This document shows positions 53,811-64,000 of a stretch of DNA of 64,000 nucleotides, one piece after another (position 1 is the stretch's first letter; every line of letters begins with the position of its first letter). The DNA is taken from positions 2,294,001-2,358,000 of the forward strand of contig NZ_CP051626.1 of the NCBI RefSeq assembly GCF_012844365.1. The letters run 5' to 3'. Position numbers and translations under genes: made by a program. Source of the DNA: Brevibacterium sp. 'Marine' (GTDB lineage: Bacteria > Actinomycetota > Actinomycetes > Actinomycetales > Brevibacteriaceae). The notes beneath the pieces are model-generated. The model worked only from the letters and a program-made list of their open reading frames with translations. It was not told the origin of the DNA and did no database searches.

Positions 53811-54521
53811 TCAGCGCCAGTCGGAGATGATGTCGACGAGTTCGCGACGCGGTCCGGTGTAGAACGGAACCTCTTCGCGCACGTGCAGGCGTGCCTCGGT
53901 GTTGCGCAGGTCGCGCATGAGGTCGACGATGCGATGCAGTTCGGCGGCCTCGAAGGCCAACAGCCATTCGTAGTCGCCGAGTGCGAAGGACGCGATCGTG
54001 TTCGCTTTGATGTCCTTGTACCCGGCGGCGGCCATGCCGTGGTCGCGCAACATCGTCGCCCGTTCGGCGGGGTCGAGGAGGTACCAGTCGTAGGACCGCA
54101 CGAACGGGTACACGCAGATGTAATCGCCGGGTTCCGGATCGGTCAGCAGAGCCGGCAGGTGCGCCTTGTTGAACTCGGCCGGGCGGTGGATTCCGACGAC
54201 GGACCAGACGGGTTCGAGCACTCCGCCGATGAGGCTGCGGCGGATCGCCGAGTACGCGGCCTGAACGACCTCGATCTCGGGGGCGTGGTACCAGAACATG
54301 ACATCGGCATCGGCGCGCAGAGCGGAGACGTCATAGATTCCGCGCACGATGAGGCCGCGTTCGGCCAAGGGCGCCAGAGCCGCATGCAGCTCATCGGCGA
54401 GTTCCCTGCGGTCGGCATCGCCGAGCTCTCCGGCTGAGGCGAAGACGGAGTAGGCGATATACCGCGTCTGCTCGTTCGCTTCTTCGATCTGGGCGTCGGT
54501 GGGCTGAGTGTATTCGCTCAT
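53811..54521 (-). CDS. chdC: Coproheme decarboxylase (HemQ/ChdC)
   Basis: The product converts coproheme to heme b, the last step of the coproporphyrin-dependent pathway. The sequence has the chlorite-dismutase-like fold with [25 protein letters not shown], the [27 protein letters not shown] segment and [33 protein letters not shown], all typical of actinobacterial HemQ. The ATG at 54521 has GAAGGAG upstream. It is the third gene of hemE-cgoX-chdC on the minus strand, separated from cgoX by 22 nt. Confidence 0.93.
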   Translation of the reverse strand: MSEYTQPTDAQIEEANEQTRYIAYSVFASAGELGDADRRELADELHAALAPLAERGLIVRGIYDVSALRADADVMFWYHAPEIEVVQAAYSAIRRSLIGGVLEPVWSVVGIHRPAEFNKAHLPALLTDPEPGDYICVYPFVRSYDWYLLDPAERATMLRDHGMAAAGYKDIKANTIASFALGDYEWLLAFEAAELHRIVDLMRDLRNTEARLHVREEVPFYTGPRRELVDIISDWR

Positions 54522-54543
54522 ATCTGCTCCTTCTGTCTTCTCT

Positions 54544-55983
54544 TCATTCTGACGTGTCACGGTCGTCATCGGCGGGTCGGTTCAGTCTCTGGGCAGCTGC
54601 GTCCGCGCGAGCGATGCAGGTGGGAATGCCGACTCCCCCATAGGCGGATCCGGCGAGTTCGAGGCCGGGCAGGCCCGCGATCTCCGAGTCGATGGCGGCG
54701 ATGCGTCCGGCATGGCCGGGCAGGTACTGCGGCAGTGCGGAGTCCCAGCGCTGGACTTCCGAGCCGACCAGCTGCGACTCCGGGCGGGAGGTGATCGACT
54801 GCCAATCGGCGAAGGCTCGTCCGATGATCTCCTCATCGGTCAGACTGCTCCACACATCGGGCCCGTCGCCGAAGCGTCCGATGCTCATCCGCACCAGGGC
54901 CGTCCCCGCGGGGATGCGGTCAGCCGTCCACGGCCACTTGTTCGACACGAATGTCGAGGCCTTGATGAATGTGCCCTCGGTCGCGGGCACGAGGAACCCT
55001 GACCCCTCCAGCTCGACTCCCCCGAGGTCGACGAGAGCGGCGACCAAGGCGGTGGAGGCGTAGGGAATCTCGCCGAGGCGACCCGCCGATTCCGGGGCCA
55101 CAGGCCTCAGCAGCCCGGCGGTCACATACGCGGGCGTGGCGAGGATGAGCCCATCGGATTCGATGTCGCCCCCCTCACCGCGGACGATCCACCTCTCACC
55201 GTCGCGGTCGATCCACCTCTCACCGTCGCGGTCGATCCCGGTGACACCGGCGCCGAGGCGGACCGTCCCGCCGCCCAGCACGATCGCCTCGTGCAGGGCC
55301 GGGATGAGGCGGTTGATTCCGCCTTCGAAGCTCATGAACACCGGTTCCGGGTTCCCTGCCGACGCGGTCTGGGCGTCGCGGGCGGCGAGGAGCTGCGCGA
55401 CGAGGTCGAGCACCGAGGTGCCCTCGACGGCGGCGGGCAGCAGTGCGGGCACCGTTTCGGCCAGGGACAGGTCCCGGCAGCGGCCCGCGTACACCCCGCC
55501 GAGCAGAGGATCGACGAGTGCGTCGACGATGGTGCCGCCGAGGCGCGCGGACAGGAAGTCCCCGAGCGAGACGTCATCACCCTCGATCGGCGGGGTGATC
55601 CGTTCGGCCGCCAAGCGGGCGGCCGCCTCGGCGCCGATGAGGGCTTCGACCTCGGACGCCTCGGCGGGCACCCCCATGATCGTCCGTTTGGGGATCGCGT
55701 GCAGGCTTCCCCGGCTGAGCACCTGCGAACTGTGCTGAGTCGAGGGGAACACGGGGTTGAGGCCGAGTTCGGCGGCCAGGCCCTTGGTCTCCGGACGACG
55801 GTTGAGGCTCGCTTCGGCTCCGGTGTCGATGCCCACCGGCACGGCACCATCAAGCGTGGTTGCTTTCAGACAGCCGCCGAGGCGGTCACCGGCTTCCAGC
55901 ACGGTGACTCGGTGGTCGGCGGAGAGCCGGTAGGCGGCGACGAGGCCGGAGATCCCTCCCCCGACGACGGTGATCTCACTCAT
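54544..55983 (-). CDS. cgoX: Coproporphyrinogen III oxidase / protoporphyrinogen oxidase family (CgoX/HemY)
   Basis: This FAD enzyme oxidises coproporphyrinogen III (or protoporphyrinogen). The N-terminal dinucleotide motif is [17 protein letters not shown], followed by [14 protein letters not shown] and a C-terminal [21 protein letters not shown]. Presence of chdC means the coproporphyrin-specific role is the most likely. The ATG at 55983 lies 4 nt after the hemE stop; an apparent longer frame reading back into hemE is not coding. A 24-bp tandem duplication (55185-55232) doubles DRDGERWI in frame. Confidence 0.92.
   Translation of the reverse strand: MSEITVVGGGISGLVAAYRLSADHRVTVLEAGDRLGGCLKATTLDGAVPVGIDTGAEASLNRRPETKGLAAELGLNPVFPSTQHSSQVLSRGSLHAIPKRTIMGVPAEASEVEALIGAEAAARLAAERITPPIEGDDVSLGDFLSARLGGTIVDALVDPLLGGVYAGRCRDLSLAETVPALLPAAVEGTSVLDLVAQLLAARDAQTASAGNPEPVFMSFEGGINRLIPALHEAIVLGGGTVRLGAGVTGIDRDGERWIDRDGERWIVRGEGGDIESDGLILATPAYVTAGLLRPVAPESAGRLGEIPYASTALVAALVDLGGVELEGSGFLVPATEGTFIKASTFVSNKWPWTADRIPAGTALVRMSIGRFGDGPDVWSSLTDEEIIGRAFADWQSITSRPESQLVGSEVQRWDSALPQYLPGHAGRIAAIDSEIAGLPGLELAGSAYGGVGIPTCIARADAAAQRLNRPADDDRDTSE
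55185..55232 (-). repeat. 24-bp in-frame tandem duplication inside cgoX
   Basis: Two perfect head-to-tail copies of a 24-nt unit encode the repeated octapeptide DRDGERWI. The copies are identical at the DNA level, so the event is recent or maintained. Confidence 0.92.
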
Positions 55984-55987
55984 CGGA

Positions 55988-57034
55988 TCAGCCGCGACCG
56001 CCGAGGATCTCTGCCGAGACGCGGTGGACGAGGTCGACGACGCGTCCGGGCACCTCGGGGTCGGTGTCGGGCAGGACGCCGTGGCCGAGGTTGAAGACGA
56101 ATCCGCGGTCGAGTTCGAGCCCCTTGCGCACGATCGCCTCGACGCGGGCGGACAGTGCCTCCCACGGGGCGAAGAGCAGGGCCGGGTCCAAGTTGCCCTG
56201 GAGCGCCTGACCGGGGTTGACGCGAGTGGCGGCATCGGCGAGGTCGACGCGGAAGTCGACGCCGACGGTCGTCGATCCGGCCTGTGCCATGGAGCCGAGC
56301 AGCTCACCGGTCTGCACTCCGAAGTGGATGCTGGGCACATCGTGTCCGGACAGTGCGTCGAAGACCGCGGTCGAGTGTTCGAGGACGTGGTTCTCGTAGT
56401 CCTCCCGAGCGAGGTAGCCGGCCCAGGAGTCGAAGAGCTGGAAGGCCTCGGCGCCGGCGTTCAGCTGCACGTCGATGAACGTCGCCGACATCTGCGCAAG
56501 CTTGCTCAGCAGTGTCGAGAACGCCTCGGGGTCGGAGACCATGAGTGATTTCGTCTTCTCATGGTTCTTGCTCGGACCGCCTTCGATGAGGTAGCTAGCC
56601 AGGGTGAACGGAGCGCCGGCGAAGCCGATGAGCGGGGTGGCCTCGCCGAGTTCGGCCGTCACCCGCTGGATCGATTCGGCGATATCGGGGATATCGGCGG
56701 CGTCGAGTTCGGGCAGGGCGTCGATATCGGCGCGGGAGCGCACCGGGGAGGCGATGACCGGACCGACGCCGGGAACGATCTCCACATCGACACCGGCGGC
56801 CTGGAGCGGGACGACGATATCGGAGAAGAAGATGGCCGCGTCGACGCCGTGGCGGCGGACCGGTTGGAGAGTGATCTCGGAGACCATCTCGGGGTCGCGG
56901 CAGGCATCGAGCATCTGCGTGCCTTCGCGCAGCGTGCGGTACTCGGGCAGGGAGCGGCCGGCCTGCCGCATGAACCAGACGGGAGTGTGCGGAACCGGCT
57001 CCGAACGCAGGGCAGCCAACAGGGGTGATGTCAT
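55988..57034 (-). CDS. hemE: Uroporphyrinogen decarboxylase
   Basis: The product decarboxylates uroporphyrinogen III to coproporphyrinogen III. The N-terminal motif TPVWFMRQAGRSLPEYR is diagnostic, with FSDIVVPLQAAGVDVEIVPGVGP and GFAGAPFTLASYLIEGG later. The C-terminal GFVFNLGHGVLPDTDPEV is typical. The 348-residue length is standard. It is the first gene of the heme unit, 159 nt from the divergent DUF3000 gene at 57203. Confidence 0.96.
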   Translation of the reverse strand: MTSPLLAALRSEPVPHTPVWFMRQAGRSLPEYRTLREGTQMLDACRDPEMVSEITLQPVRRHGVDAAIFFSDIVVPLQAAGVDVEIVPGVGPVIASPVRSRADIDALPELDAADIPDIAESIQRVTAELGEATPLIGFAGAPFTLASYLIEGGPSKNHEKTKSLMVSDPEAFSTLLSKLAQMSATFIDVQLNAGAEAFQLFDSWAGYLAREDYENHVLEHSTAVFDALSGHDVPSIHFGVQTGELLGSMAQAGSTTVGVDFRVDLADAATRVNPGQALQGNLDPALLFAPWEALSARVEAIVRKGLELDRGFVFNLGHGVLPDTDPEVPGRVVDLVHRVSAEILGGRG

Positions 57035-57147
57035 GGGGCCATCTTCCCATTCTTCGATCGCTCATGCCCACTCGGCAGCGGTTTCAAGACGGCTCGTCTT
57101 GCCGTCTCAGCATGCGGCCGAGGACACGGGCCGCAGGAATGTCCGGG

Positions 57148-57159
57148 GCCGCCTCGGCG
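57148..57159 (+). repeat. Intergenic GCCGCCTCGGCG motif, copy 6
   Basis: An exact copy oriented toward the DUF3000 gene, with its end 43 nt upstream of the GTG at 57203. Confidence 0.6.
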
Positions 57160-57202
57160 TGGATGATTCCCCTGTCCGCATGGCTGATCTATCGTGGCAA
57201 CT

Positions 57203-57817
57203 GTGGTCAACACCTCACCTCTCAATCGCATTCCGGCGGAGTTCTCCGCCGTGACGTCGGTGCTGCGTCAGGCGCGCAGCACGAACAACGTGTCGATTTC
57301 CGAGATCCCCGCTCCGGCCAGACTGGCCCCCTACTCCTATGCTCTCGGGGCCGAGGTCAGCGCCGATGAGACGTTCCTGCGGGCCAGCGGCGAAACCATC
57401 GACGAACTCGCGACCGGCCGCATCGTCGTCCTCTACGATCCCGCCGCCCCGGAGGAGTGGGAAGGATCGTTCCGGGTGGTCTCCTACATCCGTGCCGAGC
57501 TCGAACACGAGCTCGGCAACGAGACGATGCTCGGGCACGTCGCGTGGAGCTGGCTCGAAGATGCCCTCGACTCCAACGACTGCCAGGTGCTCGCCGCCGG
57601 TGGGACGACCACTCGGGTCCTGTCCGAGAGCTTCGGCACCCTGGCTGATCGCCCGGCCACGATAGACTTGGAGCTGCGCGCTTCGTGGACACCCGTGATT
57701 GACGAGCCGGATCTGATCGGCAATCACTTCGAAGCCTGGATCGATCTGCTCAGCACAGTCGCCGGACTGCCACCACTTCCTGAAGGAGTCACAGCCCTGC
57801 CCGGGCGCCGTCGATGA
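57203..57817 (+). CDS. DUF3000 domain protein
   Basis: Function unknown. The protein (about 204 residues) matches actinobacterial DUF3000: RIPAEFSAVTSVLRQARS, IPAPARLAPYSYALGAEVS, ASGRFILLHDP-like GRIVVLYDPAAPEEW, and ASWTPVIDEPDLIGNHFEAWIDLLSTVAGLPPLPEGV. I take the GTG at 57203 because TATCGT lies 7 nt upstream; a GTG at 57194 is possible. The stop overlaps the next gene's ATG by ATGA. Linkage to ribonuclease D is widely conserved in Actinobacteria. Confidence 0.88.
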   Translation: MVNTSPLNRIPAEFSAVTSVLRQARSTNNVSISEIPAPARLAPYSYALGAEVSADETFLRASGETIDELATGRIVVLYDPAAPEEWEGSFRVVSYIRAELEHELGNETMLGHVAWSWLEDALDSNDCQVLAAGGTTTRVLSESFGTLADRPATIDLELRASWTPVIDEPDLIGNHFEAWIDLLSTVAGLPPLPEGVTALPGRRR

Positions 57818-58986
57818 CATCTGAACTACCGCTTTTGGAAACACCCGCGAACGGCATCCCCGACGTCGTCGACACCCCAGAGGACCTCTCCTCCTCGATC
57901 GCCGGTCTGGCCGCCGCCCAGGGTCCGATCGCCATCGATGCCGAACGTGCTTCCGGAATCAGATACGGTCAGCGCGCCTTCCTCGTGCAGCTGCGCCGTG
58001 AGGGTGCAGGCACATTCCTCTTCGATTCCGAGACGCTCGGGGATCTCAGCGGCCTCAACCCGGCCCTCGGAACCGATGAGTGGGTCATCCATTCGGTGAC
58101 GCAGGACCTGCCGTGTCTGCAGGAGCGCGGGATGCGCCCGGCCGCTCTGTTCGACACCGAACTGGCGGCGAGACTGCTCGGGTGGGAGAAGTTCGGTCTG
58201 GCCGCGGTCGCCGAACGCACCCTGGGTGTGCGGCTGGCGAAGGAGCATTCGGCCGCCGATTGGTCGACACGTCCGCTGCCGAAGGAGTGGCTGAACTATG
58301 CCGCCCTCGACGTCGAAGTGCTCTTGCCGATCCGCGATATCCTCCACCAGCAGCTTCTCGACTCCGACCGGTGGGAGTTTGCGCAGCAGGAGTTCACCCA
58401 CCTGCTCGATTTCACGCCGAAGCATTTCGATGAGCCGTGGCGACGCACGCATGGACTGTCGAAGATCAGGTCCCGCCGCGACATCGCCCGGGTCCGCGAG
58501 CTCTGGCAGGCCCGGGATTCCATGGCGCGTGAGGCCGATCTGGCTCCCACGAAGATCCTGCGCGATCGTGAGCTCGTCGCCCTCGCTCAATCCGGTGTGA
58601 AGTCCAGCGACGACATCCTGGCTCAGTGGCGCAGGCTCTCCCGCGCCGAGGCGGCCCGACTCTTCCGTGCCTACCGCAAGGCCTCCCGGTTGGGTGCCGA
58701 CGAGCTGCCGGGACGGTCCGAGCGCGGACGGTCGAAGCGCAGCGAGTTCAACCCGGCGGAACTCAAGGAGCGGGTGGCCGCTCTCAAGTCCGCGATGTCA
58801 CAGCTCTCCGAGGAGCTGACGATCCCCCACGATGTTCTCCTCCAGCCGGCACTCGTGAAGTCGCTGGCCGCGGAGTCGAGCGTCGATGTCGAGGCTTACC
58901 TCGCCGAGGCGGGGGCGAGGCCTTGGCAGATCGAGCTCAGCGCCCCAGTGCTGAAGAAGACCCTGGCCGGACTCCCCCAGGCCTGA
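57814..58986 (+). CDS. rnd: Ribonuclease D with HRDC domain
   Basis: This 3'-5' exonuclease acts in tRNA or other RNA maturation. DEDD catalytic residues are visible in AIDAERASGIRYGQRAFLVQL, the HSVTQDLPCLQE aspartate and the NYAALDVEVLLPI aspartate. The C-terminal HRDC domain starts RVRELWQARDSMAREADL and includes PTKILRDRELVALA. The gene is translationally coupled to DUF3000 and convergent with dxs. Confidence 0.92.
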   Translation: MTSELPLLETPANGIPDVVDTPEDLSSSIAGLAAAQGPIAIDAERASGIRYGQRAFLVQLRREGAGTFLFDSETLGDLSGLNPALGTDEWVIHSVTQDLPCLQERGMRPAALFDTELAARLLGWEKFGLAAVAERTLGVRLAKEHSAADWSTRPLPKEWLNYAALDVEVLLPIRDILHQQLLDSDRWEFAQQEFTHLLDFTPKHFDEPWRRTHGLSKIRSRRDIARVRELWQARDSMAREADLAPTKILRDRELVALAQSGVKSSDDILAQWRRLSRAEAARLFRAYRKASRLGADELPGRSERGRSKRSEFNPAELKERVAALKSAMSQLSEELTIPHDVLLQPALVKSLAAESSVDVEAYLAEAGARPWQIELSAPVLKKTLAGLPQA

Positions 58987-59046
58987 GCTCACCCTCAAGT
59001 CCCGCGGGTCGAGCGTCGGTCCTCTGTCGCCTCTGAGGGCATGGAC

Positions 59047-60987
59047 TCACACCGCGCGGCGGGAACTCCGATCGGCTCGATCGGCCACCTCGGCGGGCAG
59101 GGCCTTGAGAATTTCGGCCACGATCGTGTCGACGTCGAGGCCCACCTCGGCGAGGATCTCGTCGCGTGTTCCCTGCGGCAGGAACTCATCGGGCACGCCG
59201 AGTTCGATCACCCCGATCCGCGAATCGGCTTCGCGCAGGTCGGAGCGGATCTGCGAACCCACACCGCCGATCTTGATTCCGTCTTCGATGACGGCCACGA
59301 GGCTGTGGTCGGCGGCGAGGTCGACGACGGATCCGGGCACGGGCAGCACCCATCTGGGATCGACGATCGTGGCTCTCAGCCCCTGCTCGCCCAGACGGTC
59401 GGCGACGTCCCCGGCCAACGTGGCGAAGGGTCCGACGGAGACGATGAGCACATGGGGCTTCGACCCGGCCGGCCACTCACGGAGGATGTCGACGCCGTCG
59501 TCGAGCCGCCTCAGCGCCGGGATGTCGGCCCCGACGCTGCCGCGGGGAAATCTCACCACGGTCGGGGCGTTGGAGACGGTGACGGCTTCGCGCAGCTCTT
59601 CGGTCAGCCGGGCGGCATCGCGGGGTGCGGCCAGGCGCAGTCCGGGGACGACGCGCAGCATCGCGATGTCCCAGATTCCGTGGTGGCTGGCTCCGTCCGG
59701 GCCGGTGATTCCGGCGCGGTCGAGGACGAAGGTCACGCCCTGACGGTGGAGAGCGACGTCCATGAGCACTTGGTCGAAGGCCCGGGAGAGGAACGTCGAG
59801 TAGATGCACACGACGGGGTGGAGGCCGCCGTAGGACAGCCCCGCGGCGGAGGCGACCGCATGCTGTTCGGCGATGCCGACGTCGAACACGCGGTCGGGGA
59901 ACTCCGCGGCGAATTTCGCCAGTCCCACGGGCAGGAGCATGGCCGCGGTGATCGCGACGATGTCCTCGCGCTCTTCGGCGAGTTCGCAGATCTCGGTGCC
60001 GAACACGGAGGTCCATGATGTCGATTTCGACGGTGTCGACTTGCCCGTCACGGGGTCGATGACGCCGACGGAGTGGAATTGGTCGGCGTCATCGTTGACG
60101 GCCGGGTCGAATCCGTGGCCCTTCTGCGTGATCATGTGGACGATGACAGGACCGCCGTCGAACTGCTTGGCCAGCTGGAGGGCCTTGTCGACCGAGGACT
60201 GATCGTGTCCGTCGACGGGACCCAGGTATTTGATGCCGAGTTCGTCGAACATTCCGGTCTCGGGTGGGCTGACCATGTCCTTGAGTCCGCGTTTGACGCC
60301 GTGGATGGCGCTGTAGGCGGCGCGGCCGGGTCGGCCGGATTGGCGGAGTGTCTCTTTGCCCCAGCTCAGGAGCCTCTCGTAGCTCGAGGTGGTGCGCAGT
60401 TCGTCGAGGTGGGCGGCGAATCCGCCGACGGTCGGGGCGTAGGAGCGGCCGTTGTCGTTGACGATGATGACCAGCCGCCGCGGCGGGGTGGAGGTGTCGG
60501 CGGCGATGGTGTTGAGCGCTTCCCAGGCCATTCCCCCGGTCAGAGCCCCGTCGCCGATGACGGCGACGACGTGGCGGTCGTCCTCGCCTGTCAGCTGGCG
60601 GGCCTTGGCGATGCCGTCGGCCCAGGACAGCGAGGCCGAGGCGTGGGAGTTCTCGACGACGTCATGATCGCTCTCGGACCGGCTCGGATAGCCGGAGAGC
60701 CCGTCGCGCTGCCGGAGGGTGGAGAACTCCTCGCGGCGGCCGGTGAGCAGCTTGTGCACATACGTCTGGTGGCCGACGTCGAAGATGATGGTGTCGCGTG
60801 GCGAGTCGAAGGTGCGGTGGATGCCCATGGTCAGTTCGACGACGCCGAGGTTGGGACCCAGATGTCCGCCCGTGCCGGACACGGTCGTGATGAGGTAGTC
60901 GCGGATCTCTTTGGCCAGCACGTCGCATTCCGACGCGTCGAGTCGACGCAGATCGGCCGGCGAGCCGAGGGATTCGAGAAAGGTCAT
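59047..60987 (-). CDS. dxs: 1-deoxy-D-xylulose-5-phosphate synthase
   Basis: This thiamine-diphosphate enzyme condenses pyruvate and glyceraldehyde-3-phosphate, the first step of the MEP isoprenoid pathway. The TPP-binding region is [17 protein letters not shown], the N-terminal motif is [38 protein letters not shown], and the transketolase domain has [18 protein letters not shown] and [16 protein letters not shown]. At 646 residues it is full length. It precedes a repeat-rich intergenic region of 660 nt. Confidence 0.96.
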   Translation of the reverse strand: MTFLESLGSPADLRRLDASECDVLAKEIRDYLITTVSGTGGHLGPNLGVVELTMGIHRTFDSPRDTIIFDVGHQTYVHKLLTGRREEFSTLRQRDGLSGYPSRSESDHDVVENSHASASLSWADGIAKARQLTGEDDRHVVAVIGDGALTGGMAWEALNTIAADTSTPPRRLVIIVNDNGRSYAPTVGGFAAHLDELRTTSSYERLLSWGKETLRQSGRPGRAAYSAIHGVKRGLKDMVSPPETGMFDELGIKYLGPVDGHDQSSVDKALQLAKQFDGGPVIVHMITQKGHGFDPAVNDDADQFHSVGVIDPVTGKSTPSKSTSWTSVFGTEICELAEEREDIVAITAAMLLPVGLAKFAAEFPDRVFDVGIAEQHAVASAAGLSYGGLHPVVCIYSTFLSRAFDQVLMDVALHRQGVTFVLDRAGITGPDGASHHGIWDIAMLRVVPGLRLAAPRDAARLTEELREAVTVSNAPTVVRFPRGSVGADIPALRRLDDGVDILREWPAGSKPHVLIVSVGPFATLAGDVADRLGEQGLRATIVDPRWVLPVPGSVVDLAADHSLVAVIEDGIKIGGVGSQIRSDLREADSRIGVIELGVPDEFLPQGTRDEILAEVGLDVDTIVAEILKALPAEVADRADRSSRRAV

Positions 60988-61245
60988 GCGGCCTCAGTTC
61001 TGACGTCATCGTTGGCGGACAGATTCCATTCGCCCCATCCTATCGCTCACAGATGCGTCGCTCACCCTTCGCTGCATTTCTCCGCGCTGCAGTGCCCCTC
61101 ATCCTTCCCGTCACACCACCTCGGCGCTGGCAATTCACACCCTTGCGAAAGCGCCCCTCACCGTTCGTGGCACACCACCCCGTTGCTGCACGGTGTTGAG
61201 AGACTGCCGATGAGTGATGGTCGCATTCGCGCCCACCCCCACCCA

Positions 61246-61257
61246 CGCCGAGGCGGC
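61246..61257 (-). repeat. Intergenic GCCGCCTCGGCG motif, copy 7
   Basis: An exact copy on the minus strand, oriented toward dxs, 258 nt upstream of its start. Confidence 0.55.
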
Positions 61258-61510
61258 CGACCACCAGCGCAAGGATTCCCGCGGGCGCGCTCACGCTCCC
61301 TGACAATCCCGCACGACAGCGACCGTCCCTCACCCTTCGCCGCACACCACCCCGCTGCAACGGGGCGATTTGTCACGAACGGTGACGGATTCCTTGGCAG
61401 CGGTGTGGTTTGTCACGAACGGTGAGGGATGCCGAACTGTGTGGAGGACGTAACGCGAACGGTGAGGGATGCTCTGTCAACGGCACCGCCGCACGCATCC
61501 GGGGACGACG

Positions 61511-61540
61511 AAGGCCGGTGGGAAGAATCCCACCGGCCCT
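61511..61540 (-). terminator. Hairpin terminator downstream of aconitase
   Basis: GGCCGGTGGGA and TCCCACCGGCC pair over 11 bp with a 4-nt loop (61513-61538), about 110 nt past the aconitase stop on the minus strand. Confidence 0.7.
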
Positions 61541-61647
61541 CATTCGGTTCCCGTTCAGCGCTTCAGCGCGAACCGGCTGCCGCGAGTCGCAGACTCACGG
61601 CTCAGCCTGGTGCGGCGAAGTCGCCGCTCAGGCCTCGTCTCCTGCGA

Positions 61648-64000
<2,353 letters not shown>

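Larger units (their letters stand above)
60988..61647. repeat. Gene-free region with degenerate ~32-bp repeats, a GCCGCCTCGGCG motif and a terminator
   Basis: The 660-nt gap between dxs and aconitase holds several copies of a unit like CCCTCACCGTTCGTGGCACA followed by CCACCCCGTTGC. Direct copies start near 61096, 61155 and 61327. Inverted copies are at 61369-61388, 61397-61428 and 61455-61472. The exact 12-mer motif (minus strand) is at 61246-61257. No gene or RNA gene was recognised. Confidence 0.7.

Noticed and set aside
55984..56340. Upstream extension of the cgoX frame into hemE
   Set aside because: The extension reads through hemE in another frame and gives a Ser/Arg/Pro-rich peptide. 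The ATG at 55983 gives the correct FAD-motif N-terminus.

Overview
This is a high-GC, gene-dense actinobacterial chromosome segment. The best fit is a Micrococcales member close to Brevibacterium. That placement is inferred from gene content (coproporphyrin-type heme genes hemE-cgoX-chdC, a long GapB-type GAPDH, a DUF3000 protein next to ribonuclease D, CHC2 primase behind dgt and dus, homodimeric GlyS), not from a marker gene. Almost everything is chromosomal housekeeping. The only clear mobile element is one IS3-family insertion sequence at 32425-33963. No tRNA, rRNA or CRISPR array was recognised.

Layout. 1-4.7 kb: ComEA (cut by the left edge), DegV, UDP-glucose dehydrogenase, a membrane protein and NAD synthetase. 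4.7-14.7 kb: LeuS, a long-chain acyl-CoA synthetase, a glutathionyl-hydroquinone reductase, DedA, a YihY/BrkB membrane protein and GapB. 14.7-23.3 kb: a minus-strand run dus-dgt-dnaG-tetR-MFS exporter-D-2-hydroxyacid dehydrogenase-membrane protein. 23.3-25.3 kb: an ABC-F ATPase with a candidate leader peptide. 25.2-30.9 kb: an accessory catabolic block of XRE-cupin regulator, LctP-type permease, ectoine hydrolase (DoeA), Lrp regulator and class III aminotransferase. 31-34 kb: YibE/F and the IS element. 34-44.8 kb: GlyS, a DEAD-box helicase, UppS, RecO, LeuA with a candidate attenuator, a DUF6636-like protein, an L,D-transpeptidase lipoprotein, a RibD-like reductase and an SDR-type protein. 44.8-53.7 kb: a PGRP/LGFP amidase, DUF817, a penicillin-acylase-family hydrolase, an alpha/beta hydrolase, MsrB, ElaA-type GNAT, MarR and a small protein. 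53.8-64 kb: heme genes, DUF3000, RNase D, Dxs, and aconitase cut by the right edge.

The regulatory layer holds the most interesting signals. (i) A 14-codon leader peptide with three consecutive Leu codons and an overlapping hairpin lies ahead of leuA. (ii) A 13-residue leader peptide and competing hairpins lie ahead of the ABC-F gene. (iii) A family of long perfect hairpins with covarying arms lies just downstream of stop codons, and the IS has inserted into the centre of one of them. (iv) The 12-mer GCCGCCTCGGCG recurs in intergenic regions, six of seven copies pointing in the direction of the next gene. (v) Nine genes have a -10-like hexamer 6-7 nt before the start codon, which suggests leaderless transcripts. 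(vi) There are clear palindromic operators at the TetR, MarR and XRE genes.

All functional names rest on recognition of motifs and family resemblance by eye. No database search or folding program was run.
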